Counted from the stretch's first letter, positions 8,347 through 18,118 are shown. The stretch: DNA of 64,000 nucleotides from Bacteroidota bacterium (GCA_030706605.1 JAUZOE010000015.1:1-64000); one strand, 5' to 3'. Made by a program: numbers and translations. Notes: a model not told the origin generated them from the letters alone.

Positions 8347-9276
8347 ATGACAAGTCCAGTAAAAAAAATTTTATTATTTACATTTTCCATCATCTCCATG
8401 CAGATAGTATTATCACAGGATTCTACTAACCTTTTTAAAATGTTGGACGCTGAAACAGAAAATGATCTGAAGCAAAAAACCACTTATGCTACTTCCATTT
8501 TCAAGACCACCCGTCTCATCAACGGGCATTCCATTGAAAATTTAGGCAAAGGGATACTTGATGTAAAAATATCACACAGATTTGGCACACTTAACAGTGG
8601 GGGATACCAGCTTTTTGGTCTTGATGCTGCCACCATGAGAATGGGGGTTGATTATGGAATAACAAATTGGTTGATGATTGGTGCAGGGAGAAGTACATAC
8701 CAGAAAGAATATGATGCATTTGGCAAAATAAAACTTTTGAGACAGTCATCCGGAAAAGTCAATATGCCTATTTCAGTAAGTGTCGTTTCATCCGTGATGT
8801 TGAAAACACTTAAAAACAGTGACCCAACTATTAAAACATATTTCTCTGATAACCTCGCTTTTGCACAACAGGTATTAATTGCACGCAAGTTTAATGATTT
8901 TATTTCACTACAATTGATGCCCTCAATGATCCATTATAATATAGTTCCCGATCATACACTTCCTAATGATCTCTATTCTATAGGCGGTGGAGGGAGGATT
9001 CGCCTGAGCAAAAGGATCAATCTTACCGGTGAATACTATTACAGACTTCAGGGCTACCAACTACCAGGCAGCTATGATTCCTTTTCATTAGGCATAGATA
9101 TTGAAACAGGTGGCCACGTTTTCCAATTTCATGTTACCAATTCTACAGGCATGACAGAAAGAACTTTTATTGAAGAAACAAACGGACAATGGAGCAAAGG
9201 TGACATACACTTCGGATTTAATATTTCCCGTGTGTTTACCATCGTAAAGCCAAAAGATGTTTCTGCAGCATTGTAA
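8347..9276 (+). CDS. DUF5777-type beta-barrel protein, copy 1
   Basis: 'KISHRFGTLNSGGYQLFGLDAATMRMGVDYGITNWLMIGAGRS...LIARKFNDFISLQL...NLTGEYYYRL..FSLGIDIETGGHVFQFHVTNSTGM'; paralogous to 10032-11006 and 17209-18108. Confidence 0.8.
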   Translation: MTSPVKKILLFTFSIISMQIVLSQDSTNLFKMLDAETENDLKQKTTYATSIFKTTRLINGHSIENLGKGILDVKISHRFGTLNSGGYQLFGLDAATMRMGVDYGITNWLMIGAGRSTYQKEYDAFGKIKLLRQSSGKVNMPISVSVVSSVMLKTLKNSDPTIKTYFSDNLAFAQQVLIARKFNDFISLQLMPSMIHYNIVPDHTLPNDLYSIGGGGRIRLSKRINLTGEYYYRLQGYQLPGSYDSFSLGIDIETGGHVFQFHVTNSTGMTERTFIEETNGQWSKGDIHFGFNISRVFTIVKPKDVSAAL

Positions 9277-9345
9277 ACAATTAAAGATCTAAATGCAATT
9301 TGTATAAATTATTTCCTATTTAATTATTATTACTGGTAACATTCT

Positions 9346-9858
9346 CTATTTTTTAAAGTAAAATTCCAGCCCGGTATCAATGTTCATCATATCTACAAGT
9401 TCGGGTTCTTTTTTACCATCGAAAAGAAGGATACCACAAATATCATTTTTAGAATTAAGGTCTATACAGGTTGTTTTTTTATTGGCTTTAATAAACAACA
9501 GGTAGCGGGCTTTGGAAGTTTCGATGACATGTATCTGTGGCCAGTATTTTTTTAATACCATCCGGGCATTTCTCATTTGATAAAAGCAGTTATGAGTCAG
9601 GCTTTCATAAACCATTTTATTATTAACCGATTTAATTTTTTCAAGTTGAAGAGAATCAGGCTGATAAAATACTGCAGATGGGAATTGAATTGCAAGTGTA
9701 TCGCCAAATGAGGAAGGCGGTTTTTGGAGAAATTGTCTCTCCATGGATGCTTTTGATTTATCCTTGTTTTTGTTACCGGGTGTATGATTGCAGGCAAATA
9801 ATATTGGTACCAAAAAAAATACTCTAATGATGCCTATATTGATGTTATTTTTTTTCAT
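9346..9858 (-). CDS. Hypothetical lipoprotein
   Basis: Signal/lipobox 'FFLVPILFAC'; intact ORF; no family recognised. Confidence 0.5.
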   Translation of the reverse strand: MKKNNINIGIIRVFFLVPILFACNHTPGNKNKDKSKASMERQFLQKPPSSFGDTLAIQFPSAVFYQPDSLQLEKIKSVNNKMVYESLTHNCFYQMRNARMVLKKYWPQIHVIETSKARYLLFIKANKKTTCIDLNSKNDICGILLFDGKKEPELVDMMNIDTGLEFYFKK

Positions 9859-9951
9859 CTCTTTTTATTGAACTATTCAAAGACAAAACTAAAGACTTTC
9901 TTATTTTTCCGGTCTCATAAAAGCATTAAAGTATCGTCTATTAATTCAAAA

Positions 9952-9983
9952 AGAGCCTTTAATCAAAATGAATTAAAGGCTCT
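9952..9983 (-). terminator. Terminator downstream of DUF5777 copy 2
   Basis: AGAGCCTTTAAT...ATTAAAGGCTCT; the minus-strand 3' side reads TTTTTGAATTAA. Confidence 0.7.
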
Positions 9984-10031
9984 CTAAATTATTGCTGTCT
10001 TATCTTTCTGCTTAAATATAACAACATTATT

Positions 10032-11006
10032 TTAATAATTCCATAACCTGGTAATATTAAATCCTATCAGGAATTGCCCTCCTTTTACTTTTTTACCAGT
10101 AGCCTTATCCGTATAACCAAAAGGACTGTTGGTATTAAACATATTATCACGTTGCGGGCTCATATAAGAATAATTACCTAAAAAGAATTGAAAAGCATGC
10201 CCGCCAGTATTGAATTCTACTCCAAATGACAAATTGGGATTTGGATTATTGGTAGCATGTTTGGTTATTGGCTGATCATAATCTATCATAATTGCAGTCA
10301 CATCTGTTATCTTGTACCTACCGGAAAAGGAAAAGGCAAAATGATCGAATTTCATTTCTTTAAATATTGTTTTGCCGGTACTGTCATTTTTCGTGTAATA
10401 TCCATTTACAGAATTCTGATGAGAAACGCTACCCGATACCTGTAAAGAAAGCTTATCAGTAATTTTCCGGGCAACTAACAATTGGTTGAAAAAAGAGAAA
10501 CGCTGTGACCCATATTTAAATATTCCGTGATCAGGATCCTTCCGTGAATCCCATGCCATATTAGCATAATAGGAAACACTAACAGGATATTTCCCTTTTG
10601 TTTGGGTGATGATAGCATATTTAGCATTTCCATCTACTAACATATTGCTTTTGGTAATCCCAACTCCCAAGTTTAGTCCTTTAATAAAGGAATAATTGAC
10701 ACCAAGCCTTATATTGGACGGAGCAAAAAATCCCCAAAAATCCTGGTACCCGTTATTCACTGTACCAAACCTGTGTTGGATATCTACTTCAAGTGAGTTT
10801 TTCTGAGGCACCATTATAGTTTGATTATTCAGAATCCATATACTCTGGAATGTATTTTTTACAGGTTTTAATTTTACCGGGGCAGATGCTTCTTCCGCAG
10901 CACTATCAGCCTGTGCCTGAACTGTGCTATTTAAAATAAATAGACAAACAATGAGGCAGGAAACAAACCCCAACAGGCTTTTTATTTTATTGATACTACT
11001 TTTCAT
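10032..11006 (-). CDS. DUF5777-type beta-barrel protein, copy 2
   Basis: 'FQSIWILNNQTIMVPQKNSLEVDIQHRFGTVNNGYQDFWGFFAPSNIRLGVNYSFIKGLNLGVGITKSNMLVDGNAKYAI..FNTGGHAFQFFLGNYSYMSPQ..FLIGFNITRLWNY'. Confidence 0.83.
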   Translation of the reverse strand: MKSSINKIKSLLGFVSCLIVCLFILNSTVQAQADSAAEEASAPVKLKPVKNTFQSIWILNNQTIMVPQKNSLEVDIQHRFGTVNNGYQDFWGFFAPSNIRLGVNYSFIKGLNLGVGITKSNMLVDGNAKYAIITQTKGKYPVSVSYYANMAWDSRKDPDHGIFKYGSQRFSFFNQLLVARKITDKLSLQVSGSVSHQNSVNGYYTKNDSTGKTIFKEMKFDHFAFSFSGRYKITDVTAIMIDYDQPITKHATNNPNPNLSFGVEFNTGGHAFQFFLGNYSYMSPQRDNMFNTNSPFGYTDKATGKKVKGGQFLIGFNITRLWNY

Positions 11007-11031
11007 AATGAATTATTTTTTTAAAAGTCAT

Positions 11032-11415
11032 TTAATTATTCGGCGCACCATTTCTTATCCAGTCATATACCATTTGTCTGTCTTTAGCAGAAGGAATATG
11101 TTCTCTCATGTCTCCGTTTATTTCAAGATATAGTATGCTTGCTTTGGGAATATCAGTATTTACAAACCCTCCATTAATAATCTGCTGGTAAGATATATCT
11201 GTATTCATATACGGTTTATGTCCACCATCGACATGACATCCGGAAAGTGCACAATTAGTGTTAAACAAAGGAGCCAATTGAGTAGAAAAACTTACGGGTT
11301 GCGGAGGACCGTCCGGATCAACCGCTGCATCAGGAAGAATAACATCCTTATAGCAACTGGCTAAAGAAAATCCCATCGCTACTATCAGCCCAATATATAT
11401 TAATAATCGTTTCAT
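11032..11415 (-). CDS. Small CX4CH cytochrome-like lipoprotein
   Basis: Lipobox 'GFSLASC'; 'LFNTNCALSGCHVDGG'; 'IPSAKDRQMVYDWIRNGAPNN'. Confidence 0.75.
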   Translation of the reverse strand: MKRLLIYIGLIVAMGFSLASCYKDVILPDAAVDPDGPPQPVSFSTQLAPLFNTNCALSGCHVDGGHKPYMNTDISYQQIINGGFVNTDIPKASILYLEINGDMREHIPSAKDRQMVYDWIRNGAPNN

Positions 11416-11439
11416 TTTAATATCGTTTTAGGGTGTGAA

Positions 11440-12237
11440 TTATTTATTGTTGAAATTCATGTTGCACTCAATCTGCACATTATCAGAAATGCTGGTGCTG
11501 GTAATGCCATAATCTCTGCAATCGAACTGGAAGGTTAATTGTAAACCGAACACGTCATAAGCAGAAGCAGTTCCGGCGTTTACAGTTGCTCTTTTGATAT
11601 ATTTTAATCTGCCAACAAGAGATTCTGTAAGTGGCTGTGCAAGTTTGCCTTGCCAAGTAAGGTTAAGCGTAACAATATAGTCTTCGCTCAAAGGATCTAA
11701 TTCTATTTTAGTAGTTTTTATCTTAGCCAAATTAGTAACGGTCAGGTTTTGAGTTCCAGCTACAATTGGTACTGTACCCAGGCCGGAAATATTGCAGCCA
11801 CCATCCCTGGCTGGCTCTCCTGTATTGGATTGATTAATTTGTACATAACCATTAAAATAGGTTTTTGCAGGATCACTCTCATAAAATGCCCACGAAGTAT
11901 CCATCAAAGGCTGGCCGGTAGTCACATAATTTTGCATTTCTGCATCAGTTACATTATGCATTCCAAATTGGTTAAAGCGGCCGGTAAGTAATCCTGCGGC
12001 CCCCACATAATTGGTTTGCCATAATACACTGGAGTGAGCCTTGTCTAATTTCCATTGGGTAGTATCACCTACAACCATATTACCTGGAAGCAAAATTGCG
12101 GAACCCCTGTTGATAACAGCAGTAGTAGTAGCTGGTGCCGGTAAAATATCATTTTCATGTGTACAGCCGGCAATATATCCGTAACCACTAATAAGAACAA
12201 GCAAAGCGAGCAGGGTTTTATTATTAAACAGTTTCAT
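11440..12237 (-). CDS. YceI-like domain lipoprotein
   Basis: 'GYIAGCTHEND' lipobox; 'QWKLDKAHSSVLWQTNYVGAAGLLTGRFNQFGM...LTWQGKLAQPLTESLVGRLKYI' YceI pattern. Confidence 0.72.
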   Translation of the reverse strand: MKLFNNKTLLALLVLISGYGYIAGCTHENDILPAPATTTAVINRGSAILLPGNMVVGDTTQWKLDKAHSSVLWQTNYVGAAGLLTGRFNQFGMHNVTDAEMQNYVTTGQPLMDTSWAFYESDPAKTYFNGYVQINQSNTGEPARDGGCNISGLGTVPIVAGTQNLTVTNLAKIKTTKIELDPLSEDYIVTLNLTWQGKLAQPLTESLVGRLKYIKRATVNAGTASAYDVFGLQLTFQFDCRDYGITSTSISDNVQIECNMNFNNK

Positions 12238-12277
12238 AAATTGTAATTTTTTGTGAATAATTATTAAATAATTAACA

Positions 12278-12321
12278 CAAAACTAATCCCAGTTGTATTA
12301 CAATTTTATGACAATAATCAA
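12278..12321 (-). promoter_or_regulatory. Predicted promoter with FNR/CRP-like box, module 2
   Basis: Plus strand ATGACAATAATCAA (12308-12321), i.e. minus-strand TTGATTATTGTCAT. Minus-strand TAGTTTTG (12278-12285) matches the Bacteroidota -7 consensus TAnnTTTG. Confidence 0.55.
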
Positions 12322-12431
12322 ATGCAAATATGATGTTAATCAACAAGAGTAACGTTCATAAAATGACTCACTTTAATTGCCCTGAGGTGAATCAATAAAA
12401 TAAAAAATTGAGGATGAATAAAGAGTCTGCC

Positions 12432-12965
12432 TTAGTCGGAAGAAGTCTTCCGGCTTTCCCGGATTTTGCTCATAACAAACCAGAGTATTGCTATACATGC
12501 GAGATTAGCTGTGTTAAGTAATAGGCTGTCGGTATATACTTTCATATCGTTTTTAATTATCTCACTGTCTATGGAAGAAGTGATTAACATCCAGAAATCT
12601 TTAATCAACAAGAAAAAAAACACCAGACTATGGAACAAGCTATAAACAGGTTTTTTGCTTAGAGCAGGAATCCAAAATAAAACCGATAGAAGCCCCCATA
12701 TTTTTAAATATGGATTTTGAAATTGTTCAACAATATTTTGCAATGATAAATCAATTGATATATTTTTTAATACCATTCCCAAAAACAAAGTCCCCGTAAG
12801 CGCATAAGCATAAGGAAGTAACTTTGGTAAACAGTTAATAAAAGAACTTGTTTTTTTTCTTTGTTCGCCTTTTATAAAATGCACGAGAGCATAAACAATA
12901 GCATATCCAGCAAAAAAACCTATTAATTCAAGTTTTTGAATATAGGTTTCAAAATTATTCCCCAT
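12432..12965 (-). CDS. Hypothetical multi-TM membrane protein
   Basis: Hydrophobic segments 'LIGFFAGYAIVYALVHFI', 'LPYAYALTGTLFLGMVL', 'IWGLLSVLFWIPAL', 'LHSLVFFFLLIKDFWML'. Confidence 0.55.
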   Translation of the reverse strand: MGNNFETYIQKLELIGFFAGYAIVYALVHFIKGEQRKKTSSFINCLPKLLPYAYALTGTLFLGMVLKNISIDLSLQNIVEQFQNPYLKIWGLLSVLFWIPALSKKPVYSLFHSLVFFFLLIKDFWMLITSSIDSEIIKNDMKVYTDSLLLNTANLACIAILWFVMSKIRESRKTSSD

Positions 12966-13149
12966 AATAGTTTTATTTCACGAATTATGAAACACCAATT
13001 GCATACTCAAATATTATACTGGACTTTATCTGGCGTGTTAAAATCTTCATCCATTATTAAAAATAGAAAAATTACCCTGAAACTTTTCAAACGGGGAATT
13101 ATTTCGCTCAATTTAATAAATCATTGGATTAAAAATAAAACAATATCAA

Positions 13150-14082
13150 TTATATATCGTCAGGTTCATCAGAACCGTTTATCATCGCAAATTGTTTACC
13201 TAGTTTGCCAATTTTAATTATGCGAAACACGAGATAAATAAGAGTACCCCATATACCAATAGCAATAGAATAAACGGTAAAGAGCAACCAGTAAGGAGTT
13301 TTGAACCTGGTAGACCATAATGTACGTTGCTCAAAAAATGTGGTATTATGTTCAGTAACTTTCCCCCAGGGCACTGTTTTTTCCATCAAGAGGTTACCAA
13401 TTTCATCATTATCCTGAATTTTAACCGCCAGCACAAGATTCCCTTTTTGATCACCGGGCATACTGTCTTTCTTAAGTTCTACAGTTACCGAGCCGGTTGA
13501 GTCTGTTGTATAAGTTGGCTCATCTCCAGCAGAAACAATACCCACCAGGCGTTTTATACCAACCCTCATTTCCACATCAGAAATGGGTACCCATTCGCTA
13601 TTTTTCAGGTCCATTACCGTAGCTGTAATATTTTTTACCCCATCTACCGTTGATGTATCAATAGTAATTTTTGCTTTGGTAATGGTATAATCTGAAAGGA
13701 CTTCTTCATCTCCTTGCTTTACTATAAATGTATGCTGAGAAGAAGCATCCCATATAGATTTTAATGCAGGAGGTATAAATGCTTTGCCCTTCCCTTCCTC
13801 ATCAGTCGTCACACTGCTTACGAGATTTTTCTGAGCTGCACTGTCAAGGTATATCTCATAAGTCATTTTCGAATGGGGAGTAAATACTCTTCCATTTTTC
13901 AACAAACTTTCCAATACCAGGTATTGCATTTTGCCGTTAATATTGAAATAATGCAGCCGCACAACATTTTCCGGTTTTACAGAATCATTCTGAGCAGTAA
14001 GTGTATTATTGAACAGATTGAAGGAGATAAATAAAAACAGGAGAATAAATTTATTTTGATTCATCTTTTTCATTTTTTTCAT
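13150..14082 (-). CDS. Secreted protein with C-terminal TM anchor, co-transcribed with NrfD
   Basis: Signal peptide; C-terminal 'PYWLLFTVYSIAIGIWGTLIYLVFRII'. Overlaps the end of the NrfD gene; the actual start may be the internal MNQNKF. Confidence 0.6.
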   Translation of the reverse strand: MKKMKKMNQNKFILLFLFISFNLFNNTLTAQNDSVKPENVVRLHYFNINGKMQYLVLESLLKNGRVFTPHSKMTYEIYLDSAAQKNLVSSVTTDEEGKGKAFIPPALKSIWDASSQHTFIVKQGDEEVLSDYTITKAKITIDTSTVDGVKNITATVMDLKNSEWVPISDVEMRVGIKRLVGIVSAGDEPTYTTDSTGSVTVELKKDSMPGDQKGNLVLAVKIQDNDEIGNLLMEKTVPWGKVTEHNTTFFEQRTLWSTRFKTPYWLLFTVYSIAIGIWGTLIYLVFRIIKIGKLGKQFAMINGSDEPDDI

Positions 14083-15397
14083 TTAGTTCGTTTTGTTCAT
14101 CTATTGTTTCCTGGATAGGTATTATTGGATAAATTCTTGCAAAAAAGGTAATAACGAGTAAAGCTCCTGCCAGTGAGCCACCCGCGATTGCCCATTCCTC
14201 CCAACTTGGAAAATAATATTTAAAGTTTTCAGGGACATTCTGCATTGGTAAAAACGGATGTAATAATGTGGGTGTTACAATAATATATCTTTTAAACCAG
14301 GCGCCTACCACTACCATTATACCCACAATAAACATAGGGAGAGGCCTTCTTCCCTTTTTAAATACCAATATAATAATAGGGATGATCATGCCCACCAAAA
14401 TAGCAAACCAAAACATAGGTGCATATGAACCCACAAATAATTGCAAAATAAGAGACCTCTCTGATTCTTTCATTTTAAAAGCCGGAGTCAGAAATTCATT
14501 CACATTAAAATACAGGTAAACCAGCGCAAGCATAACTACTATTCTACCCATCCTTTCAAAGTGCATATCAGTGATATATTTTTCCAGTTTATACGCTTTA
14601 CGGAATACATACATGGCCACCGCTACAGCACCAGCCCCTGCCAGGAATGCTCCTGAAATAAAATAGGCTCCAAAATTGGTGCTATCCCAACCCGGACGAT
14701 AAGTGGTAGCAAATAACCAGGAGGTAACTGTATGAATCATAAATGCAACCGGTATTATAACTATACAAAGGATACTGATTGACCTATCACTTATATGCAT
14801 CTGCTCCTTTGTCCCTTTCCAGAATGAACCCTGAAAGCGATATAATTTATTCAATCTTTTCCCGGTTTGTTTTTTGAACTTTAATAGTATTTTAAGATCA
14901 GGTAATAACGGGAAATATAATAACAGAATACTGATAAAAAAATAAGTACTGATCACAATAACATCCCACAAAATAGGAGATTGAATACGCCCATGAAGTA
15001 CCAGGTTCATAAATCTTTCTGGGCGCCCCATATCTACCACTATAATAAGCGCTGCAAAGACGATATTTGATACAGCAATGATTTCAGCAATTCTGGTTAT
15101 TGGGGTTCTCCATTTTACATTGGTAAGCCTGAAAATGGCGGTAATAAGAGAGCCCACCAGGCTAATAGCAACAAAAAAAACGAAATTGGAGATATAAATG
15201 CCCCACGAAACATAATCGCGCATGTGGGTAACAATAAGGCCATATCTCAACTGCCGGGCATAAGCAAATAATCCGAAAAGGCTAACAACAATTAAAATCC
15301 CGGTCCAGATCATCCCACGTTTACCAAATTTTTGGGGAAGAAGGTCACGTGTAATTTGATCGGAGGTTAAAGTAGATATAGAAGTTGATTTTTCCAC
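14051..15397 (-). CDS. NrfD/PsrC/DsrP-type polytopic quinol-interacting membrane subunit
   Basis: Many TM segments; 'GLFAYARQLRYGLIVTHMRDYVSWGIYISNFVFFVAISLVGSLITA..R..IAVSNIVFAALIIVVDMGRPERF..LHGRIQSPILWDVIVIS' is a NrfD family pattern. Confidence 0.88.
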   Translation of the reverse strand: MEKSTSISTLTSDQITRDLLPQKFGKRGMIWTGILIVVSLFGLFAYARQLRYGLIVTHMRDYVSWGIYISNFVFFVAISLVGSLITAIFRLTNVKWRTPITRIAEIIAVSNIVFAALIIVVDMGRPERFMNLVLHGRIQSPILWDVIVISTYFFISILLLYFPLLPDLKILLKFKKQTGKRLNKLYRFQGSFWKGTKEQMHISDRSISILCIVIIPVAFMIHTVTSWLFATTYRPGWDSTNFGAYFISGAFLAGAGAVAVAMYVFRKAYKLEKYITDMHFERMGRIVVMLALVYLYFNVNEFLTPAFKMKESERSLILQLFVGSYAPMFWFAILVGMIIPIIILVFKKGRRPLPMFIVGIMVVVGAWFKRYIIVTPTLLHPFLPMQNVPENFKYYFPSWEEWAIAGGSLAGALLVITFFARIYPIIPIQETIDEQNELNEKNEKDESK

Positions 15398-15400
15398 GGC

Positions 15401-16372
15401 TTAATTTTTTTTAATTGAGAGTTTTGCATCTTCATATAAATGATCAGGTTTGTACTCATTTTCAAGACCTGATTCATAAGGAAAGTTTCTGTTTACAGGA
15501 GGTAAATAATAAACACTAGGCTTAGTCCCCAGGTCTTCCATTAATCTATATCCCGCTTTATCTTTTATAAGGTCACTAAAACGAAATGACTCGGCTCCGT
15601 TAGTTACTGAATCCTCATTCATATCACCAAACATAAAAACTCCATTAGGGCATGCCGATACACAATGAGGTAATTCACCCTTTCTACTCATATCGGGACA
15701 AAAATCACATTTACCTACTGTTCCTCTTTTTTGTGGCATGCTAGTTTCACAGGAATAAGGCTGGTCAGCAACTTCTTCAGTAAGTATAGGCTCCTCCCAA
15801 TTAAACACTCTTGTAGAATATGGGCAGGCTGCCATGCAAAAACGGCAACCAATACAACGATCACTGTCAATCAATACAATTCCATCCTGCCTTTTAAAAG
15901 TGGCATCTACAGGGCATACTTTTACACAAGGAGGCTCATCACAATGCATACAGGTGGTAGGCTGCCAGTAGGGCGCAGTGTGGTCAGCATCTTCCATTCC
16001 TAATACTTTTATCCAGTTTTGTCCGGGATGTACCTGGTGCATATGATTGCAGGCACTCTGGCATCTTCTCAAATTTTTACAACGTGACAAGTCAATCACC
16101 ATAACAAACTTTTTACCCGGAATTCCTCTTCTCTCTTCTGAATTGGATAATTGAGGAGTATCGGGTACAGGCTTCAGAAAAGCTTTATCTATTTCAATCA
16201 CTTCTCCGTCTACTGAAAGCAATTTTACTTTTTGACCTGTAAGCGCTACCTGATCTTCTGTAGAAAAAGGATTATTTTTATCACTGCATCCCGCTACTGC
16301 GGCAGAAGCCAATAACCCTGTCAGCAGGAACTCTCTTCTTGATTTATTAGTATTATCATTCATTGTTGACAA
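15401..16372 (-). CDS. 4Fe-4S ferredoxin-type electron-transfer subunit (DsrO/HybA-like), predicted Tat lipoprotein
   Basis: 'SRREFLLTGLLASAAVAGC' combines a Tat motif and a lipobox; four Cys clusters: CKNLRRCQSAC, CMHCDEPPCVKVCP, CIGCRFCMAACP, CDFCPDMSRKGELPHCVSACP. Confidence 0.88.
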   Translation of the reverse strand: MSTMNDNTNKSRREFLLTGLLASAAVAGCSDKNNPFSTEDQVALTGQKVKLLSVDGEVIEIDKAFLKPVPDTPQLSNSEERRGIPGKKFVMVIDLSRCKNLRRCQSACNHMHQVHPGQNWIKVLGMEDADHTAPYWQPTTCMHCDEPPCVKVCPVDATFKRQDGIVLIDSDRCIGCRFCMAACPYSTRVFNWEEPILTEEVADQPYSCETSMPQKRGTVGKCDFCPDMSRKGELPHCVSACPNGVFMFGDMNEDSVTNGAESFRFSDLIKDKAGYRLMEDLGTKPSVYYLPPVNRNFPYESGLENEYKPDHLYEDAKLSIKKN

Positions 16373-16376
16373 TTTA

Positions 16377-16604
16377 TTATTTTACCCATTGTTGTAATTC
16401 CTTATCACTGATTTGTTTTCCAGGTGAAGCCAGCAGTTTTTTATCTATTTCTACCAACTTGCCATCCTGTGTAAGCATTTTCACAGTATCGTTTTTTTTC
16501 TTCTTTGGTGTTCCTATGAATTTAAAAACTGTTGCCGAAGAAATGATTGTAGCACTCCACAGAAGAAATTTTTTTCTTGAAGTGGGTTTTTTAGATTCTT
16601 GCAT
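16377..16604 (-). CDS. Small membrane-anchored protein resembling the N-terminal linker of the adjacent Fe-S protein
   Basis: 'SRKKFLLWSATIISSATVFKFIG' Tat-like N-terminus; 'VKMLTQDGKLVEIDKKLL' parallels 'VKLLSVDGEVIEIDKAFL' in the downstream Fe-S protein. Confidence 0.6.
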   Translation of the reverse strand: MQESKKPTSRKKFLLWSATIISSATVFKFIGTPKKKKNDTVKMLTQDGKLVEIDKKLLASPGKQISDKELQQWVK

Positions 16605-16708
16605 AATATTGATGAGTTAAATAGAAAGGCTAAAATTACACGAGTATTATTTTTTATTTTATGAGCTATCCCAGTTATCAATATGATTTTAATCACCTGG
16701 TTACAAGC

Positions 16709-16742
16709 CAAAAAAAAAGCTCAATAAATGAGCTTTTTTTAG
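16709..16742 (-). terminator. Intrinsic terminator downstream of the monohaem cytochrome
   Basis: AAAAAAAGCTC-AATAAAT-GAGCTTTTTTT, T-tract on both strands. Confidence 0.85.
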
Positions 16743-16746
16743 ATTA

Positions 16747-17157
16747 TTATTTTAGTGTCCTTATAAAATTGACAAGGCTCCACCTGTCCTCTTCATCAGG
16801 TATTTTCTTTTTGAAAGAAGGCATATCATCTCTTCCTTCGGATAATCTATAAAATATTTCGCCGTCTGTCTGGGATTGCAAATCAGGTTTTGTGAAATCT
16901 CCCGGATCTGTTTTTAACTGGGAAGCTTTAGTACCATCACCTAATCCCTTTGCTCCATGACATGATTTACAATGGGTATTCCATAAAGATTTGCCAGCTT
17001 TAATTGACTCAGCATTGCTGGGCACTTCATTTTTTTTGGCTTTAGCAGCGGCAGGCACTGGCCATGGCTTCTTTTGATCACTTGTGTTTACATTTAAAGT
17101 AAAACTTGCAACTATAAAACCTGTGGCTAGAATTGTAATTATTCCTTTTGTTTTCAT
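16747..17157 (-). CDS. Monohaem cytochrome c
   Basis: 'AGKSLWNTHCKSCHGAKGLGDGTKA...DMPSFKKKIPDEEDRWSLVNFIRTL', class I cytochrome c. Confidence 0.9.
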   Translation of the reverse strand: MKTKGIITILATGFIVASFTLNVNTSDQKKPWPVPAAAKAKKNEVPSNAESIKAGKSLWNTHCKSCHGAKGLGDGTKASQLKTDPGDFTKPDLQSQTDGEIFYRLSEGRDDMPSFKKKIPDEEDRWSLVNFIRTLK

Positions 17158-17208
17158 TTGTATTTATTTTTTTAAGTTAAATATTAAAAATTAGACTAAT
17201 AAAATTAG

Positions 17209-18108
17209 CTAAAAATTCCATAAATGAGTAATATTGAATCCGATCACAAACTGTCCAACTGTATAGTCATTCTGATTAAACATGTTGTTACTCTGGGGTA
17301 CAATGCCATAATAATTGCCGGCAAATACCTGGAACGCATGTGAACTGGTAGTTGTTTCAAAGCCCAAACAGATATTAGGATGTGGATTATCGGTGGGATG
17401 CTGGGTTAGTGGTTGATCATAACCGGCTGTGATAGCAGATTTTTCAGATATCTTATATCTACCTGCCACTGATACAGCAAAATGGTAATTATGCATTTTT
17501 TCACGAATATTACCTTTGCTATCCACATAAGCTTCTACATTATTAAACCACGAAAAACTGGGTGCTACCTGCACAGAGAATTCATCAGTTATTTTTCGTG
17601 CAATGATCAACTGGTTAAAATAAGAGAACCTATCAACACTATTGCGGAAATTACTTTTATCCCTCGCATCAATTACTACGTTTCCAAAATAGGTTGCACT
17701 TACCGGCATAATACCAGGTGTCTGTTCGAGTAATGCATATTTTGCAAACATATCTACCTGCATCCTTTCTTTAGTAACTCCAGCACCAACTAATAACTTT
17801 TTGAGAGGTGCATAGCTAAGTCCTATCCTGATATTAGAAGGAGCAAATATTCCATAGAGGTCTTTTTTACCATTATCGACTGTTCCAAACCGGTGTTGGA
17901 TAGCCATTTCCAATGTCCCTTTTATGGGCACCATTACCGATTGATTGTCCATTATAAACACACTTCCAAAAGTGTTTTTTACTGGTTTTACTTTTTTAAT
18001 AACAGGAGCTTCTTCCGTTGAATCCTGTGCAAAAGATTGACCTGCAGAAAGCATCAGCAAGACAAATGCGGCAAGAAGTTGTAATAGAATTTTATTATAA
18101 TTTTTCAT
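17209..18108 (-). CDS. DUF5777-type beta-barrel protein, copy 3
   Basis: 'FGSVFIMDNQSVMVPIKGTLEMAIQHRFGTVDNGKKDLYGIFAPSNIRIGLSYAPLKKLLVGAGVTKERMQVD..GFETTTSSHAFQVFAGNYYGIVPQSNNMFNQ..FVIGFNITHLWNF'; closely parallels copy 2. Start MKNYNK chosen. Confidence 0.83.
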   Translation of the reverse strand: MKNYNKILLQLLAAFVLLMLSAGQSFAQDSTEEAPVIKKVKPVKNTFGSVFIMDNQSVMVPIKGTLEMAIQHRFGTVDNGKKDLYGIFAPSNIRIGLSYAPLKKLLVGAGVTKERMQVDMFAKYALLEQTPGIMPVSATYFGNVVIDARDKSNFRNSVDRFSYFNQLIIARKITDEFSVQVAPSFSWFNNVEAYVDSKGNIREKMHNYHFAVSVAGRYKISEKSAITAGYDQPLTQHPTDNPHPNICLGFETTTSSHAFQVFAGNYYGIVPQSNNMFNQNDYTVGQFVIGFNITHLWNF

Positions 18109-18118
18109 GTTGCTTTTT

